In this document: positions 44,565 through 54,291 of the stretch, piece by piece
How positions within the stretch are numbered: the stretch's first letter is position 1
How the letters are laid out: every line of letters starts with the position of its first letter
NCBI RefSeq assembly: GCF_015477765.1
Contig: NZ_JADLQQ010000007.1
Coordinates: forward strand, 531,537 to 595,536
Direction of reading: 5' to 3'
Length of the DNA stretch: 64,000 nt
Source of the DNA: Nocardia transvalensis
GTDB taxonomy: Bacteria > Actinomycetota > Actinomycetes > Mycobacteriales > Mycobacteriaceae
The notes under the pieces: generated by a model
The model's input: only the letters and a program-made list of their open reading frames with translations
What the model was told of the DNA's origin: nothing
The model's database searches: none
Made by a program: the position numbers and the translations under genes

Positions 44565-45302
44565 ATGACAAGTAGCAGAAACAGATTCGCGGACCTTACG
44601 CCGGACACGATGTCCGCACCCGCGCAGAACGCCGACCCAGCAGCCCCCGGCGCACACAGGTGGTCGCCGCGTCGATGGCTGTTTCTCGCGGGCACTGTCA
44701 CCGCGCTGGGGTTGTGTCTAGTGCTGATCCTGAACTCCTGTGACCAGCGTCGGAACAAGGGTGCGGATATCACCATCCGTGCAGCCCACGGCCCGACAGC
44801 CTCGGTTGCGGGAGTCCCAATCGGTTACACGCACGATCAGCCCGGCGCCGCCACCGCAGGCGTAAACACCATTCAGGCACTGACTCAAGCACGACAGGGG
44901 CGCGTCCGGATGGAAGCGGTCGTCGCCGCATTGATCGCCCGCGATCCCGGGCCAGGACTGCGGAAGTCGATCCAGATCGGTCGTGACCGCAGCGAAGGCC
45001 GCGACGTGGTGAACTCGGTCCCTGCCGCGGTCAGCGTGACCAGCTATTCACCGTCTGCGGCGCGAGTATCGGTGTGGACCATGGTGATCTCGTGCGGCGC
45101 GATCACCGACAAAGCAGCCCCATCGGTGATCACCGCTTGGTCGACCCACAACATCGACCTGGTGTGGGAGGCCGGGGACTGGAAGGCAAAGGAAACCACC
45201 GGTCACGTCGGCCCCGCTCCCGACCAGACCGTGTCTCCGGCCGCAGATTCCCCACTGGCCCAGCCGGTCCAGCCCGGCTACTACTCCTTCTACATCAACT
45301 AG
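44565..45302 (+). CDS. Bitopic membrane protein, VirB8/TcpC-like layout
   Basis: The 245-residue product has a cytosolic N-terminus (about 35 residues), one membrane helix (WLFLAGTVTALGLCLVLIL) and an extracytosolic domain of about 180 residues with AARVSVWTMVISC and NIDLVWEAGDWKAKE. This recalls the NTF2-like periplasmic domain of VirB8/TcpC proteins. It fits an assembly subunit of the channel. The ATG at 44565 is preceded by GGAGGTG. Confidence 0.72.
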   Translation: MTSSRNRFADLTPDTMSAPAQNADPAAPGAHRWSPRRWLFLAGTVTALGLCLVLILNSCDQRRNKGADITIRAAHGPTASVAGVPIGYTHDQPGAATAGVNTIQALTQARQGRVRMEAVVAALIARDPGPGLRKSIQIGRDRSEGRDVVNSVPAAVSVTSYSPSAARVSVWTMVISCGAITDKAAPSVITAWSTHNIDLVWEAGDWKAKETTGHVGPAPDQTVSPAADSPLAQPVQPGYYSFYIN

Positions 45303-45305
45303 GCG

Positions 45306-47447
45306 GTGACCGTCATGCGCCGACACCACACCCTGCACGCGCTGGTCACCGCGCTACTGCTGTGCGCGGGCATCGCTTGCGGCGCCACGACCGCGGGCGC
45401 GGCACCGACCGCGCCCAGTGTCCCAACCGAGTCGGGCGGGCTGCCGAACGGCTTCCCCGCCGAGCTGCGCCAGTTCGTGGCCGGAACCGATGAATTCCGT
45501 GCAGGTCCGTGGTTCTCTGGTGAATGCGCCACGCGGGGTGGCGATGTTGGTCGCTACCTCAATGACGCGATGAGCGTCGAGGATCGGCTGCTGTACTGGT
45601 CAGCTAACGATGACCAGAAGCGCGCCCTGCTGCGCGTGTACGCCCCGAACACGGGCTTGGAGCGATACGTCGAGCAAGGCATCGAGCCACCGAAAGACGC
45701 GCTGCCACGGGTCTTCCCGGCTGGCGACGCCGCATTCCACCTGCCGTCACCGGCGTGCGCGGACGATCTGAAGCGCTGGGCGCGTACCCCGGCGTGGAAT
45801 GTGTGGGGGTTCGATTGGGTACCGACACCTGACGAACAATCGATGCGCGCAATCCGGCAGGCCACCACCCACGGTTTCGACATGATTCCGGCCGCAGCGT
45901 GGACCGAGCCGTGCAGCGTGAACGGAACCTATTGCGCGCACGCCTTTTTCGTCGACTGCACCCGCGCCGACACCGTCACTGGGGACCAGGTCCGCTGTCT
46001 CGAGTGGAGCCGTGCAGTCGGGGTCCTGTTCATGGGAACGGCCGACTGGATCGATCGCAACAAGAGTTTCGGTGACCGGCTCGACGAGGCGAAGCAAAAC
46101 GTGTACGGGCCGGTTGCCGGGTCGCTGGTGCGAGCATTCGACTGGTTGGTGAGAAATGGCTCCCGGGCAATCCGGTTCGTGTCGGATCCGCAGAGCGTGA
46201 TCGACGACTGGGCGAATTCGTCCAAAGACAGTGCGGTGGACCTGAGTTCACGGGTGCTGGACGGTTTGGCCGCGACCGGCCGGTTCGACCCGGCCGCAGA
46301 GTGGTTCCTGCGCTGGTACGCGATCAGCACCGGCATCGGTGTGATGGTGATGGGCGCGATGACCCTGCTGGCGTTGTGGCGGGCGTCGGCGCGCGGGGAA
46401 ACCATCAAGGCGCTCGGTGCGGATCTGTTCGGGTACCTGCCCGCGGGGGTGGTGTTGATGCTGTTCGCGCCCATGATCGCCGCCATGCTGGTCGAGGTAG
46501 CGAACACCGGCTCGGAACAGATTGCGCGGACCGCTGGCCCGGACATGGGCGAGATGATCACCAACCTCGAGACGTTCACCGGCGAGCTGACCGCCTCCGA
46601 CCTGGTCGGCGGAGTCCTGGTCGGGCTGTTGCTGTTCCTGCTGCTGATCGTGGGGGCGCTGGCAGTGTTCTTCGGGCTGCTCATGCACCAGGTCGCACTG
46701 CCATGCCTGGCGGTTGCCTCCGGGATCGGGTTCGGCATGTGGGTGCACCCGAACTGGCGGAAGAAGGCGCTGCGGCCGGTGTTGATGTTCATCGCCATCG
46801 TCTTCAGCAAACCCCTGCTGTTTCTGCTGCTGGCCACCCTCACCGGCACTATCAACGCCAGCCTGACCGGCACCGGTGGCGACGGGTTGTCCACCCTAGC
46901 CCGGCTATGCCTGGTGGTAGTCGCTTTCATCGTCGCAGGGCTCGCGCCCTGGTCGCTGCTGCGCTACGCCCCGCTGCTGCCGTCACGATCCGACGCCGCC
47001 GGGTTCGGACAATCCGGCTCGCTGCTGGCCGGTGCCCTTGGAGGAGCGGGATCGGCGATGTGGTTGCGAGGCCGCGGCATAGGAGGCCGCTACAGCCATT
47101 CGGGGATCGACCGTTCGACCTCCAATCCCGCCAGCGACGGACCGGCCGACTCAGGCGGCGGTGACCCGAAATGGCGCACCAACGGCCGATCCGACGGGAA
47201 ATCCAGTACCGAAGCCGGACTTGGCCAGACCCTGGCACGCAATACCACAGCCAGTGAGTCCTCAGCAGCCCGGCGCAGAGCCGGAGCCGCAGGCCGGACC
47301 GCCGCCAGCACGACCCGGCGGCTTGGTACGACAGCGGCCACCGCTGCCACTGTGGCCGCACCGATCGCCGCTCAGGCGGCCGGGGGCGCGTTGAACAAGG
47401 CCCGCACCGTGGCCGAGGCCGCGCCCGGCGAGGCGGAGACCGAATGA
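45306..47447 (+). CDS. Polytopic VirB6/TrbL-like channel protein
   Basis: The 713-residue product has a signal peptide, an extracytosolic domain of about 300 residues rich in W and paired C (GYC-like CSVNGTYC, CTRADTV) and then about six membrane helices (GIGVMVMGAMTLLALW, YLPAGVVLMLFAPMIAAML, LLLFLLLIVGALAVFFGLL, PVLMFIAIVFSKPLLFLLL). An Ala/Ser/Arg-rich disordered cytosolic tail follows. The layout matches VirB6/TrbL-type inner-membrane channel subunits with an added N-terminal domain. GTG 45306 and ATG 45315 are possible starts. Its stop overlaps the next ATG. Confidence 0.78.
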   Translation: MTVMRRHHTLHALVTALLLCAGIACGATTAGAAPTAPSVPTESGGLPNGFPAELRQFVAGTDEFRAGPWFSGECATRGGDVGRYLNDAMSVEDRLLYWSANDDQKRALLRVYAPNTGLERYVEQGIEPPKDALPRVFPAGDAAFHLPSPACADDLKRWARTPAWNVWGFDWVPTPDEQSMRAIRQATTHGFDMIPAAAWTEPCSVNGTYCAHAFFVDCTRADTVTGDQVRCLEWSRAVGVLFMGTADWIDRNKSFGDRLDEAKQNVYGPVAGSLVRAFDWLVRNGSRAIRFVSDPQSVIDDWANSSKDSAVDLSSRVLDGLAATGRFDPAAEWFLRWYAISTGIGVMVMGAMTLLALWRASARGETIKALGADLFGYLPAGVVLMLFAPMIAAMLVEVANTGSEQIARTAGPDMGEMITNLETFTGELTASDLVGGVLVGLLLFLLLIVGALAVFFGLLMHQVALPCLAVASGIGFGMWVHPNWRKKALRPVLMFIAIVFSKPLLFLLLATLTGTINASLTGTGGDGLSTLARLCLVVVAFIVAGLAPWSLLRYAPLLPSRSDAAGFGQSGSLLAGALGGAGSAMWLRGRGIGGRYSHSGIDRSTSNPASDGPADSGGGDPKWRTNGRSDGKSSTEAGLGQTLARNTTASESSAARRRAGAAGRTAASTTRRLGTTAATAATVAAPIAAQAAGGALNKARTVAEAAPGEAETE

Positions 47448-49021
47448 GCGCCGACGAGATCCGCGTCGCAGTGCTGGGTGGCGAGATCGCCCGCCGGTCC
47501 TGGCTGGGCCTGTCCCGCCCAGTGCTGCTCACGTGGGTGGGGAGTATCGCTGCAGCGCTGGCGATCTACTTGCTCGGCGGCGGCGCGACCTGGACGATCA
47601 TCGCTGCCTTGGCGCTGCTGATCGGGGTATTCGCCGCCACCATGGAATGGCGCGACAAACCGTCACTCGCTGCGCGTGGCGCCCACCGGCTGCGCACCTG
47701 GATACGGCGTCGCCGTGGCGAACATATCTACCGCAACCCCGCCGATCCCGCCTACGGCGACCCCGCATGGGACCCCGGCTGGACGATCCCCCTGCCCCTC
47801 GGCGCTGCCGCGCCACTGCAGGTCGAGGGAACCGGGCTGGACGACATGTTCATCGTCCGCACCGCCAATCCTGGTGAACGCGTGTACTTCTCGGTGATCC
47901 TCGCCGTCGAAGGCGTCGCCGACGGGCTGCGCGGCAACGCCGCCTACGCCGCAACCTCGACCGCCTTCGGGAACTTCTTGGCGCAGATGGCGCGCACCAG
48001 CAGCCACGTCCGCGGCCTCCAGTTGCTGCACCGCAGCATTCCCCACGACATGACCCCGCACATCCACTGGGCCCACGGCCGCGTCGCGCAGCTGGCAGAC
48101 ACCCGTCTGACACCGGCGGTGGAGTCCTACGGGGCGCTGATCGACGTCATCGCGCCGCTGGCCGAAGAACACCGTACCTTCGTCGTGCTGCGCATTCCGC
48201 AAACCGAGACATTCATGGCCGACACCGGGCGCGTGGCCCGCACCAAGGGTGCCACCACTCACGGAGCGATCGCGCAGGTGATCCGCGACGAAACCGAGCG
48301 GGCCACCCGGCTTCTCGCCGCAGCGGGCATGGGACGCGTTGACGTCCTCGGGGAACACCGGGCCTGCGCGGTGATCCGGTCCTTCCTGGACCCCCGATAC
48401 AAACTCGACCGGCACCGGGACGCGACCTGGGACACCTGCTGGCCCAGCTACGTCGGCGGTGACGACAGTGTCGCCGTCGGTGCGGACGGACGGTGGCGCA
48501 CCCGGGTCGGGCTGATCCGCCCCCGAGCAATCGAACCCGTCCCTCTGGGACCACTGTGGCTGGCGCCCTTGCTGACGGGAGTCGAAGCCGACCCCGGCGA
48601 TGAGGACACCGCACCGATGCCCACCATCCGGACTTTGTCGGTGCGTATCGATTTTGTGCCCGCACACCGGGCCCGCGCCGCCGCACGTGGCGACTTCACC
48701 GCCGATCAGGCCCGCCGCAGCAAAGAACACAAGCAAGGGAAACTCGACGACGGCTCGACCGAAGTCCTGGCTACCGCCTCGGAACGTCGCCGCCACGACC
48801 TCATGCCCGGCTCCGGACACCACGGCGCCGTCTACACCGCCAGCATCGCAGTCACTGGCCGCGACCCCGACGACCTCGACCGCGCCTGCCTGCGCGTCGC
48901 CGAAGCCGCAAACGACTCGGCCATCACCGAAATCGACTGGGCCGATTCCGATCACGACGTCGCAGTCTTCACCACACTGCCACTGGCCCGCGGCCTGGCA
49001 GCCACTCCGGACACCCGATAA
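47444..49021 (+). CDS. SCO6880-family conjugation protein
   Basis: The 525-residue product resembles the actinobacterial SCO6880 family found in integrated conjugative elements. Two N-terminal membrane helices (VLLTWVGSIAAALAIYLLGG, WTIIAALALLIGVFAA) are of PrgI type, followed by a large cytosolic part with HIHWAHGRVAQLADTRL and GEHRACAVIRSFLDP. It is thought to join the inner-membrane complex to the VirB4 ATPase, which is the next gene. The start overlaps the previous stop by four bases. Confidence 0.85.
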   Translation: MSADEIRVAVLGGEIARRSWLGLSRPVLLTWVGSIAAALAIYLLGGGATWTIIAALALLIGVFAATMEWRDKPSLAARGAHRLRTWIRRRRGEHIYRNPADPAYGDPAWDPGWTIPLPLGAAAPLQVEGTGLDDMFIVRTANPGERVYFSVILAVEGVADGLRGNAAYAATSTAFGNFLAQMARTSSHVRGLQLLHRSIPHDMTPHIHWAHGRVAQLADTRLTPAVESYGALIDVIAPLAEEHRTFVVLRIPQTETFMADTGRVARTKGATTHGAIAQVIRDETERATRLLAAAGMGRVDVLGEHRACAVIRSFLDPRYKLDRHRDATWDTCWPSYVGGDDSVAVGADGRWRTRVGLIRPRAIEPVPLGPLWLAPLLTGVEADPGDEDTAPMPTIRTLSVRIDFVPAHRARAAARGDFTADQARRSKEHKQGKLDDGSTEVLATASERRRHDLMPGSGHHGAVYTASIAVTGRDPDDLDRACLRVAEAANDSAITEIDWADSDHDVAVFTTLPLARGLAATPDTR

Positions 49022-49033
49022 GGAGGGACGAAC

Positions 49034-50602
49034 ATGCCCCGACACCGCGAGGTCACTACTGCGCAATCTCACACCGTCCGCACCGCTACCCGTCTCACTC
49101 TTCGCGAGAAGCGCCCGGTGAGGCGAAAGCCCTTGTCGCACACTGGCAAACCCACCCCAGCTGATCCAAAATCTGAAACCGCGGACGATGAGCGGAAGCG
49201 AAACTCGATGGTGCGTCGCGCTATACCACGTCGACGGCGGTGGCTTGACCGATATGGCTGGTACGAAACGCGAGCCGAGGGCGCTTGGACGACCACCAGG
49301 CAGGCAGAGGCATGGAATCTGGCCACTAACCGTCGTCGAACCCGGCAGGAGGGTGTGCTCGCGGGGCTGAACACCATGAGCCAGGAACTCGAGATCATCG
49401 ACGCCTTCGCCGCCTACGGCACCGACACCTCCGGCATCAACGTCGTCGTTATCGGCGACATCGGGCGCGGCAAATCGTCGTGGATCAAGACCGTATGTGT
49501 GCTGCGGCAGCTGATCGCCGATCGCCAGGTCGTGGTGCTGGACAAGAAACCTCAAGCCGGAGTCGGCGAGTACACGCCCCTCGCCCACGCACTCGAGGCG
49601 GAGAGCATCCGGTTCCGGATCGGCGGGAGCGACGCCTGCCTCAATCTGCTCGACCCAGCCATCAGCCACGGCGGCCACCACGAACAGGGGCTGCAGGGCG
49701 TGGTCCCAGCCGGTCAGGAAGCGCTCGTGCTGGCCGTGCTGACCGACGCCATGGGGCGGTCGCTGGACGAGAAGGAGAAGGCGGCGGTCGGCGCGGCGCT
49801 CGCCGTCGTGAACGCTGAGGCTCGCACCGCCGGCCGCGACCCTGTTATCCGTGACTTGGCGATGCGGCTGCTCGACCCGGCACCGACCGATGGTGCGGTG
49901 TTCGGTGCACGGTGGAGTGAACGGGCCTTGGAGTGGGGCCTCGAACCCGGTCTGGCTCTGCTGCGGCTGGCCGACCGCGACCTGCGCGGCCTGGTCGACG
50001 CACCCACCAGCCCGGCCGTGCGAGATGCCCTGGAAACCCACCCACTGGTGCACTTCGACGTCAGCGCCCTGCCCACCGACGGGCCCGCGCTGCGGGTGGT
50101 GATGACCGCGGTCAACACCTGGTTGGCCAACCGGCTAGCAGCCCGCTCGTCGCGGTACCAGCAGACCATCCTGGTCGTCGAAGAGGGCTGGCACGTCGCC
50201 GGTGGCTCCACCGGTGAAGTGTTCCGCGCGAACCTCAAACTGTCACGGGGACTGGGATTGTCGACAGTCTCGGCGTTTCACCACCCGGCCGACCAGCCCG
50301 CCGATTCCCCGGCACGGGCGTTGATGGCCGAAGCGTCCATCGTGGTCCTGTTCGGGCAATCGCGCGCGGACGACGCCGCCGAGACCGTGCGCCTGTACCG
50401 GTTACCGACCGGGACCGAAGACACGCTGATGCGACTGGGTCGCGGACAGTGCCTGGTCAAGATCGGAAGCCGAGACCCCTTTCTGCTCACCCACATTCGT
50501 TCCCCGTGGGAGATCGCGCTCACCGACACCGACGCCGCTATCACAGGGGAGGACGCGCACCTTGCGCCGACGATCGGCGCCGGTGAAGGGGGTGCCGCGT
50601 GA
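49034..50602 (+). CDS. VirB4-like conjugation ATPase
   Basis: The 522-residue product has a basic N-terminus, Walker A in VVIGDIGRGKSSWIKT and Walker B in TILVVEEGWHVAGG, followed by LSRGLGLSTVSAFHHPAD and FGQSRADDA. This fits the C-terminal ATPase half of VirB4/TraU-type proteins, and the SCO6880-family protein before it may supply the N-terminal half. It should power assembly of, or transport through, the channel. The ATG at 49034 lies 12 bases after the previous stop, with AAGGAGG in front. Confidence 0.88.
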   Translation: MPRHREVTTAQSHTVRTATRLTLREKRPVRRKPLSHTGKPTPADPKSETADDERKRNSMVRRAIPRRRRWLDRYGWYETRAEGAWTTTRQAEAWNLATNRRRTRQEGVLAGLNTMSQELEIIDAFAAYGTDTSGINVVVIGDIGRGKSSWIKTVCVLRQLIADRQVVVLDKKPQAGVGEYTPLAHALEAESIRFRIGGSDACLNLLDPAISHGGHHEQGLQGVVPAGQEALVLAVLTDAMGRSLDEKEKAAVGAALAVVNAEARTAGRDPVIRDLAMRLLDPAPTDGAVFGARWSERALEWGLEPGLALLRLADRDLRGLVDAPTSPAVRDALETHPLVHFDVSALPTDGPALRVVMTAVNTWLANRLAARSSRYQQTILVVEEGWHVAGGSTGEVFRANLKLSRGLGLSTVSAFHHPADQPADSPARALMAEASIVVLFGQSRADDAAETVRLYRLPTGTEDTLMRLGRGQCLVKIGSRDPFLLTHIRSPWEIALTDTDAAITGEDAHLAPTIGAGEGGAA

Positions 50603-51099
50603 GCGGGCGTCGCCGGGTGCCGACTCCGGCGCGCAGCGAGCCGATGATGCCCGCCGGACTGGCACTCACCGCCTACGCGGTCAGCACCGTCCTCGTCGGT
50701 GTCCTCGGGGGCGGCGCGGTGTCGGCACTGCTGAGCGGCCACGGGCTCGCGCTGGTAGCGCCGCACAGCATCCTCACCACGCTGGAACAACTGACCAGGA
50801 ACCCGGCTGACCCGGCGGCGGCCTGGCCCAATGACCCACGTCCCGGACCGGCGTGGCTGACGTGGCTGTGCGTCGTGGTCGTCGCGATCGTCTGGTGTTC
50901 GACTCTGGCGATCGCCACCAGCGAGATCGACCGCAGACTCCGGCGACGTCACCGCGACGAGGGTCTGGCCGAGCGAGCAGACCTGCGCCGCAACGGTCTC
51001 GATGCTCGCTCAGCAACCCGCAAAACACGGCTCGAATACCCGAAACTCGTTGCGCAGCACAGCAGCCGACGTATCCGAGTGTGGGGGAAGCGTCGATGA
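50599..51099 (+). CDS. Small two-helix membrane protein, likely membrane anchor of the coupling protein
   Basis: The 166-residue product has two membrane helices (GLALTAYAVSTVLVGVLGGG and WLTWLCVVVVAIVWCSTLAI) and a basic cytosolic tail (SEIDRRLRRRHRDEG). Its stop overlaps the ATG of the TraD/TcpA-like ATPase, which lacks membrane helices itself. The pair looks like a coupling protein split into anchor and motor. The GTG start overlaps the VirB4-like stop. Confidence 0.75.
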   Translation: MSGRRRVPTPARSEPMMPAGLALTAYAVSTVLVGVLGGGAVSALLSGHGLALVAPHSILTTLEQLTRNPADPAAAWPNDPRPGPAWLTWLCVVVVAIVWCSTLAIATSEIDRRLRRRHRDEGLAERADLRRNGLDARSATRKTRLEYPKLVAQHSSRRIRVWGKRR

Positions 51100-52475
51100 G
51101 TACATGGTCTGGGTTGGCTGCGGTGGACCTGTCGTATGTCACCGTCGATGTCGGCGTGCTCAGCGATCGGCCGCGCAAACACGTGTATCTGCAACACCGC
51201 GACGGCGTGATCGTGCACGGCCCGACCGGGGCGGGTAAGACCTGGCGGGTGGCGTGCCAACGGGTCTGGGACGCTCCAGGATTCGTGTTGGCGACCACCA
51301 CGAAGGCCGACCTTGTCGCGGCCACCTTCGCTGCACGTACCGACCGTGGCCAGGTGGCGGTATTCGACCCAGAAAACCTGACCGGGTGGCCACACCCGCT
51401 GCGGTGGTCGATCCTGGCCGGGTGCGAAGACCCTGAGACCGCGATCCGCCGCGCTGATGCGCTTGCCCGCGCGATGCCGCTGGAAGGCACCCGCAACGGC
51501 GCGTACTTCGAGCAGAAAGCCGCGACCCTGGTGCGCTGTTACCTGCATGCCGCCGCGTTGGCCGAATATTCGATTCGGGATGTGCGGGTGTGGATTTCGG
51601 CGCGCACCAACCGCACCGCCATCGACATCCTGAGCGACGCCCTGCCGGACTGGGCCAGCGAACTCGACCAAATCCTCGGCTCGGCCAGCGAATCCACCGA
51701 CGACGTGCTGGCCGCGGCCGCACGGCTGCTGGAACCGCTGGCGTCGCCGAGACTTCTTGCCGCCGTGGATGTTCCAGTTGACGAGTCCTTCGGCGTGGAG
51801 TCGTTGGCCTTGTCGGGCGCGAACACGTTGTATCTGGTGTCGAAGGGAAGCTCTCGCAGTATGGCGCCGTTCGTCGCTGCGCTGGCCGCCGAGGTCCACC
51901 ACATCGCCGACCGCGCCTCCCAGCGTCGACCCGGTAAACGTCTCGACCCGCCGATACGGCTGGTCCTTGACGAGATGAACAACGTCGCGCCGATCCCGGA
52001 TCTGCCGATGATTATGACCGATTCCGGCGGCAAGGGAATCAGCCTGTGGGTGTTCGCCCACAACCAGGACCAAAACGAACTGCGCTGGGGCACCGAAGGC
52101 GGACGCGTGCTCGCCCAATCCGCGCCCGCCATGCTGATCCTGCCCGGCCTGCGCGGCGTCGACGAACTCACCGCCCTATCGCGATTGCTGGGGGAGCGAC
52201 GCCGGTGGGAGGCCACCCTGCACGACGGCAGCCGCAGCTACGCGCTGCACGACGACACCGTCCTGCGCACCGACGAGATTCGCGAACTCGGCACCGACCA
52301 AGCCCTGCTCATCTATCGCAACGCGCCCGCCATGCTGCTGCGGTTGCCCAGCGTCTGGGACGTCCCCCGCTGGCGTCAAGCCGTCATCGCCTCCACCGCC
52401 GCGTTCGACGAGATCATCGCCACCGGCGTCGTGCCCAGACATCTTGATCCCGCTCGACTGTGTGGGAAGGAGTGA
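51096..52475 (+). CDS. Type IV coupling protein ATPase (TraD/TcpA/VirD4-like)
   Basis: The 459-residue product has Walker A in IVHGPTGAGKTWRVACQ, Walker B in IRLVLDEMNNVAPIPDLPM, and the SGGKGISLWVFAHNQDQ segment typical of the TraG/TraD C-terminal domain. It brings the DNA substrate to the channel. It has no membrane helices of its own; they are supplied by the previous gene. The ATG overlaps the previous stop. Confidence 0.9.
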   Translation: MSTWSGLAAVDLSYVTVDVGVLSDRPRKHVYLQHRDGVIVHGPTGAGKTWRVACQRVWDAPGFVLATTTKADLVAATFAARTDRGQVAVFDPENLTGWPHPLRWSILAGCEDPETAIRRADALARAMPLEGTRNGAYFEQKAATLVRCYLHAAALAEYSIRDVRVWISARTNRTAIDILSDALPDWASELDQILGSASESTDDVLAAAARLLEPLASPRLLAAVDVPVDESFGVESLALSGANTLYLVSKGSSRSMAPFVAALAAEVHHIADRASQRRPGKRLDPPIRLVLDEMNNVAPIPDLPMIMTDSGGKGISLWVFAHNQDQNELRWGTEGGRVLAQSAPAMLILPGLRGVDELTALSRLLGERRRWEATLHDGSRSYALHDDTVLRTDEIRELGTDQALLIYRNAPAMLLRLPSVWDVPRWRQAVIASTAAFDEIIATGVVPRHLDPARLCGKE

Positions 52476-52480
52476 TTGCC

Positions 52481-52960
52481 ATGGGACTCGAACATGAAGA
52501 GGCCGACCAAGATTCGACCTGTGAGCCCGAGCTCGTCACGTGCCGCTACTTCTGGCGCGGCCTCGGCCACGCAGATAAAGCCTTGCTGTGGGAAGAACTC
52601 GCCGACTGGGTCGAGTGGTTACGGCAGCGCTACCAGCTCGGCTCCCGCATCCCCGCCTGCTGGTGGCGCCACGAAGCCGTGGTGGAAGAACTCACCGCAC
52701 TGATGGCCGCCCACGCCGTGGCCTACACCTGCCCGGCCGACCGACGCGATCTCCCACGAGAAGACATGACCGCATGGCACACCCAATGGCTATGGCCCAC
52801 CGTGGAGCGGTTGACTCGGATCAGCGACTTCTCCGGCTGTCGCCCCGCTGACTGCGGGTACCGCCGCAACCGGCAACCCACCCTGGACGGGCTCGCCGAC
52901 CTCATCGCGACCCACACGGAACGAGCCGGATTCTCCGGCACGACACAGAGCAGGCGGTGA
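52481..52960 (+). CDS. DUF4913-family protein
   Basis: The 159-residue product matches the DUF4913 pattern: WEELADWVEWLRQRYQLGSR, IPACWWRHEAVVEELTAL and HTQWLWPTVERLT. These proteins are found on actinobacterial plasmids and conjugative elements next to coupling proteins; their role is unknown. The ATG at 52481 is preceded by GGAAGGAG; a GTG at 52472 is too close to that site. Confidence 0.82.
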   Translation: MGLEHEEADQDSTCEPELVTCRYFWRGLGHADKALLWEELADWVEWLRQRYQLGSRIPACWWRHEAVVEELTALMAAHAVAYTCPADRRDLPREDMTAWHTQWLWPTVERLTRISDFSGCRPADCGYRRNRQPTLDGLADLIATHTERAGFSGTTQSRR

Positions 52961-52966
52961 GCACCG

Positions 52967-54226
52967 ATGTATGCCCTCGACGGACAGACCCTCGACCCGC
53001 GAGACGACAGCGCCCAGCAGGCGCTGGCCGACGCCCACGGTGACAACAGCCGGCGGCCGCGCTGCCTGTGCAATCCCAGCGAAGACGGCGGCATCCCCAT
53101 GTACGTCGCCCGCATCGGCGAACGCTACGTGATCAAACGCATGCCGGGCAGCGGCCCCGACCATGCCGCCGACTGCCCCTCCTGGTGCCCACCACCGGAA
53201 CTATCCGGACTGGCCCCACTCTTGGGGACCGCAATCCGCGACGAACCCGACAGCGGCACAACCACACTCGGACTCGGGTTCGCCCTCACCCACACCAGAA
53301 CCCGTTCGGGCACGAGCTCCAGTTCTAGCGAACCCGAGCACAGCAGCGACGCAGGTATCCGACTGACACTGCGAAGCCTGCTCCACTATTTGTGGGACGA
53401 AGCCGGTCTCACGCGCTGGACGCCCGCCCTGGCGGGTAAACGATACTGGGGCGTCGTCCGTAGCCGACTGCTGTCGGCCGTAGACGGAAAAACCACCAAG
53501 GGCCGTCCGCTCGCCGAATACCTCTACATCCCCGAAACCTTCTCCAGCAACCACAAATCCGAAATCGCAGTCCGGCGCACAGCAGCCCTGCAACGTCTCG
53601 CAGGCGACGACCGGATACGCAAGCTCATGGTTCTCATCGGCGAAGTCAAGACCCTCACCTCAACCCGATTCGACCGGCACGCCCTGGTGGTCAAACATCT
53701 CCCCGACTTCCCAATCCTGCTCACCGACGACCTAACCTCCCGCTTGCGAATAACTTCTGCAACGGAATTCGCTCTCGGGCAAGCCATCTGCGACTCCCAC
53801 TTGATCGTGATCCTTACCTTCCACCTCAGCCCGGCAGGTGTCGCCATCGCGGCCGAAGCGGCGTTGATGACCATGACCAGCGACTGGGTGCCCTTCGAAT
53901 CCATCAATGAACACACCCTGCTCACCGCCCTCACCGAGCAGCGACGCCGGTTCACGAAATCCCTCCGCTACACCCTTCCCAGCACGACACCCATCGCATC
54001 GGCGGTGCTCACCGACACCGACCCACCAACTGCCTGCTATCTCACCGACTCTCACCTGCCCGAACCGCCAGAGCGACCAGCCCTCGCACGCTGGGTCTGG
54101 AACACCAGCACCGATACGAACCTTCCACCCCTGCCAGCCGCTGATCCCTTCACCCGCCAGGCGAGCGGATCGGACCGGCGGCGAATCGGTGATCCGCACC
54201 GTACCGAACCGCAGCAGCCGAGCTGA
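52967..54226 (+). CDS. DUF1173-family protein
   Basis: The 419-residue product has the DUF1173 N-terminal zinc-ribbon-like signature RCLCNPSEDGGIPMYVARIG, YVIKRMPGSGPDHAADCPSW and the CPPPELSGLA step. The family is common on mobile elements; its function is not known. It follows the DUF4913 gene with a 6-base gap. It is probably part of the transfer or maintenance set. Confidence 0.82.
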   Translation: MYALDGQTLDPRDDSAQQALADAHGDNSRRPRCLCNPSEDGGIPMYVARIGERYVIKRMPGSGPDHAADCPSWCPPPELSGLAPLLGTAIRDEPDSGTTTLGLGFALTHTRTRSGTSSSSSEPEHSSDAGIRLTLRSLLHYLWDEAGLTRWTPALAGKRYWGVVRSRLLSAVDGKTTKGRPLAEYLYIPETFSSNHKSEIAVRRTAALQRLAGDDRIRKLMVLIGEVKTLTSTRFDRHALVVKHLPDFPILLTDDLTSRLRITSATEFALGQAICDSHLIVILTFHLSPAGVAIAAEAALMTMTSDWVPFESINEHTLLTALTEQRRRFTKSLRYTLPSTTPIASAVLTDTDPPTACYLTDSHLPEPPERPALARWVWNTSTDTNLPPLPAADPFTRQASGSDRRRIGDPHRTEPQQPS

Positions 54227-54291
54227 ACGAATCTTGTCGGGACAGCCAGGAAAGGACGAACCACGCCACATTGACACCGAGGAGGCCCGCC

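Noticed and set aside
47663..50053. A 796-codon open frame on the minus strand over the conjugation genes
   Set aside because: It crosses two well-supported genes and has no family-like motif or ribosome binding site.
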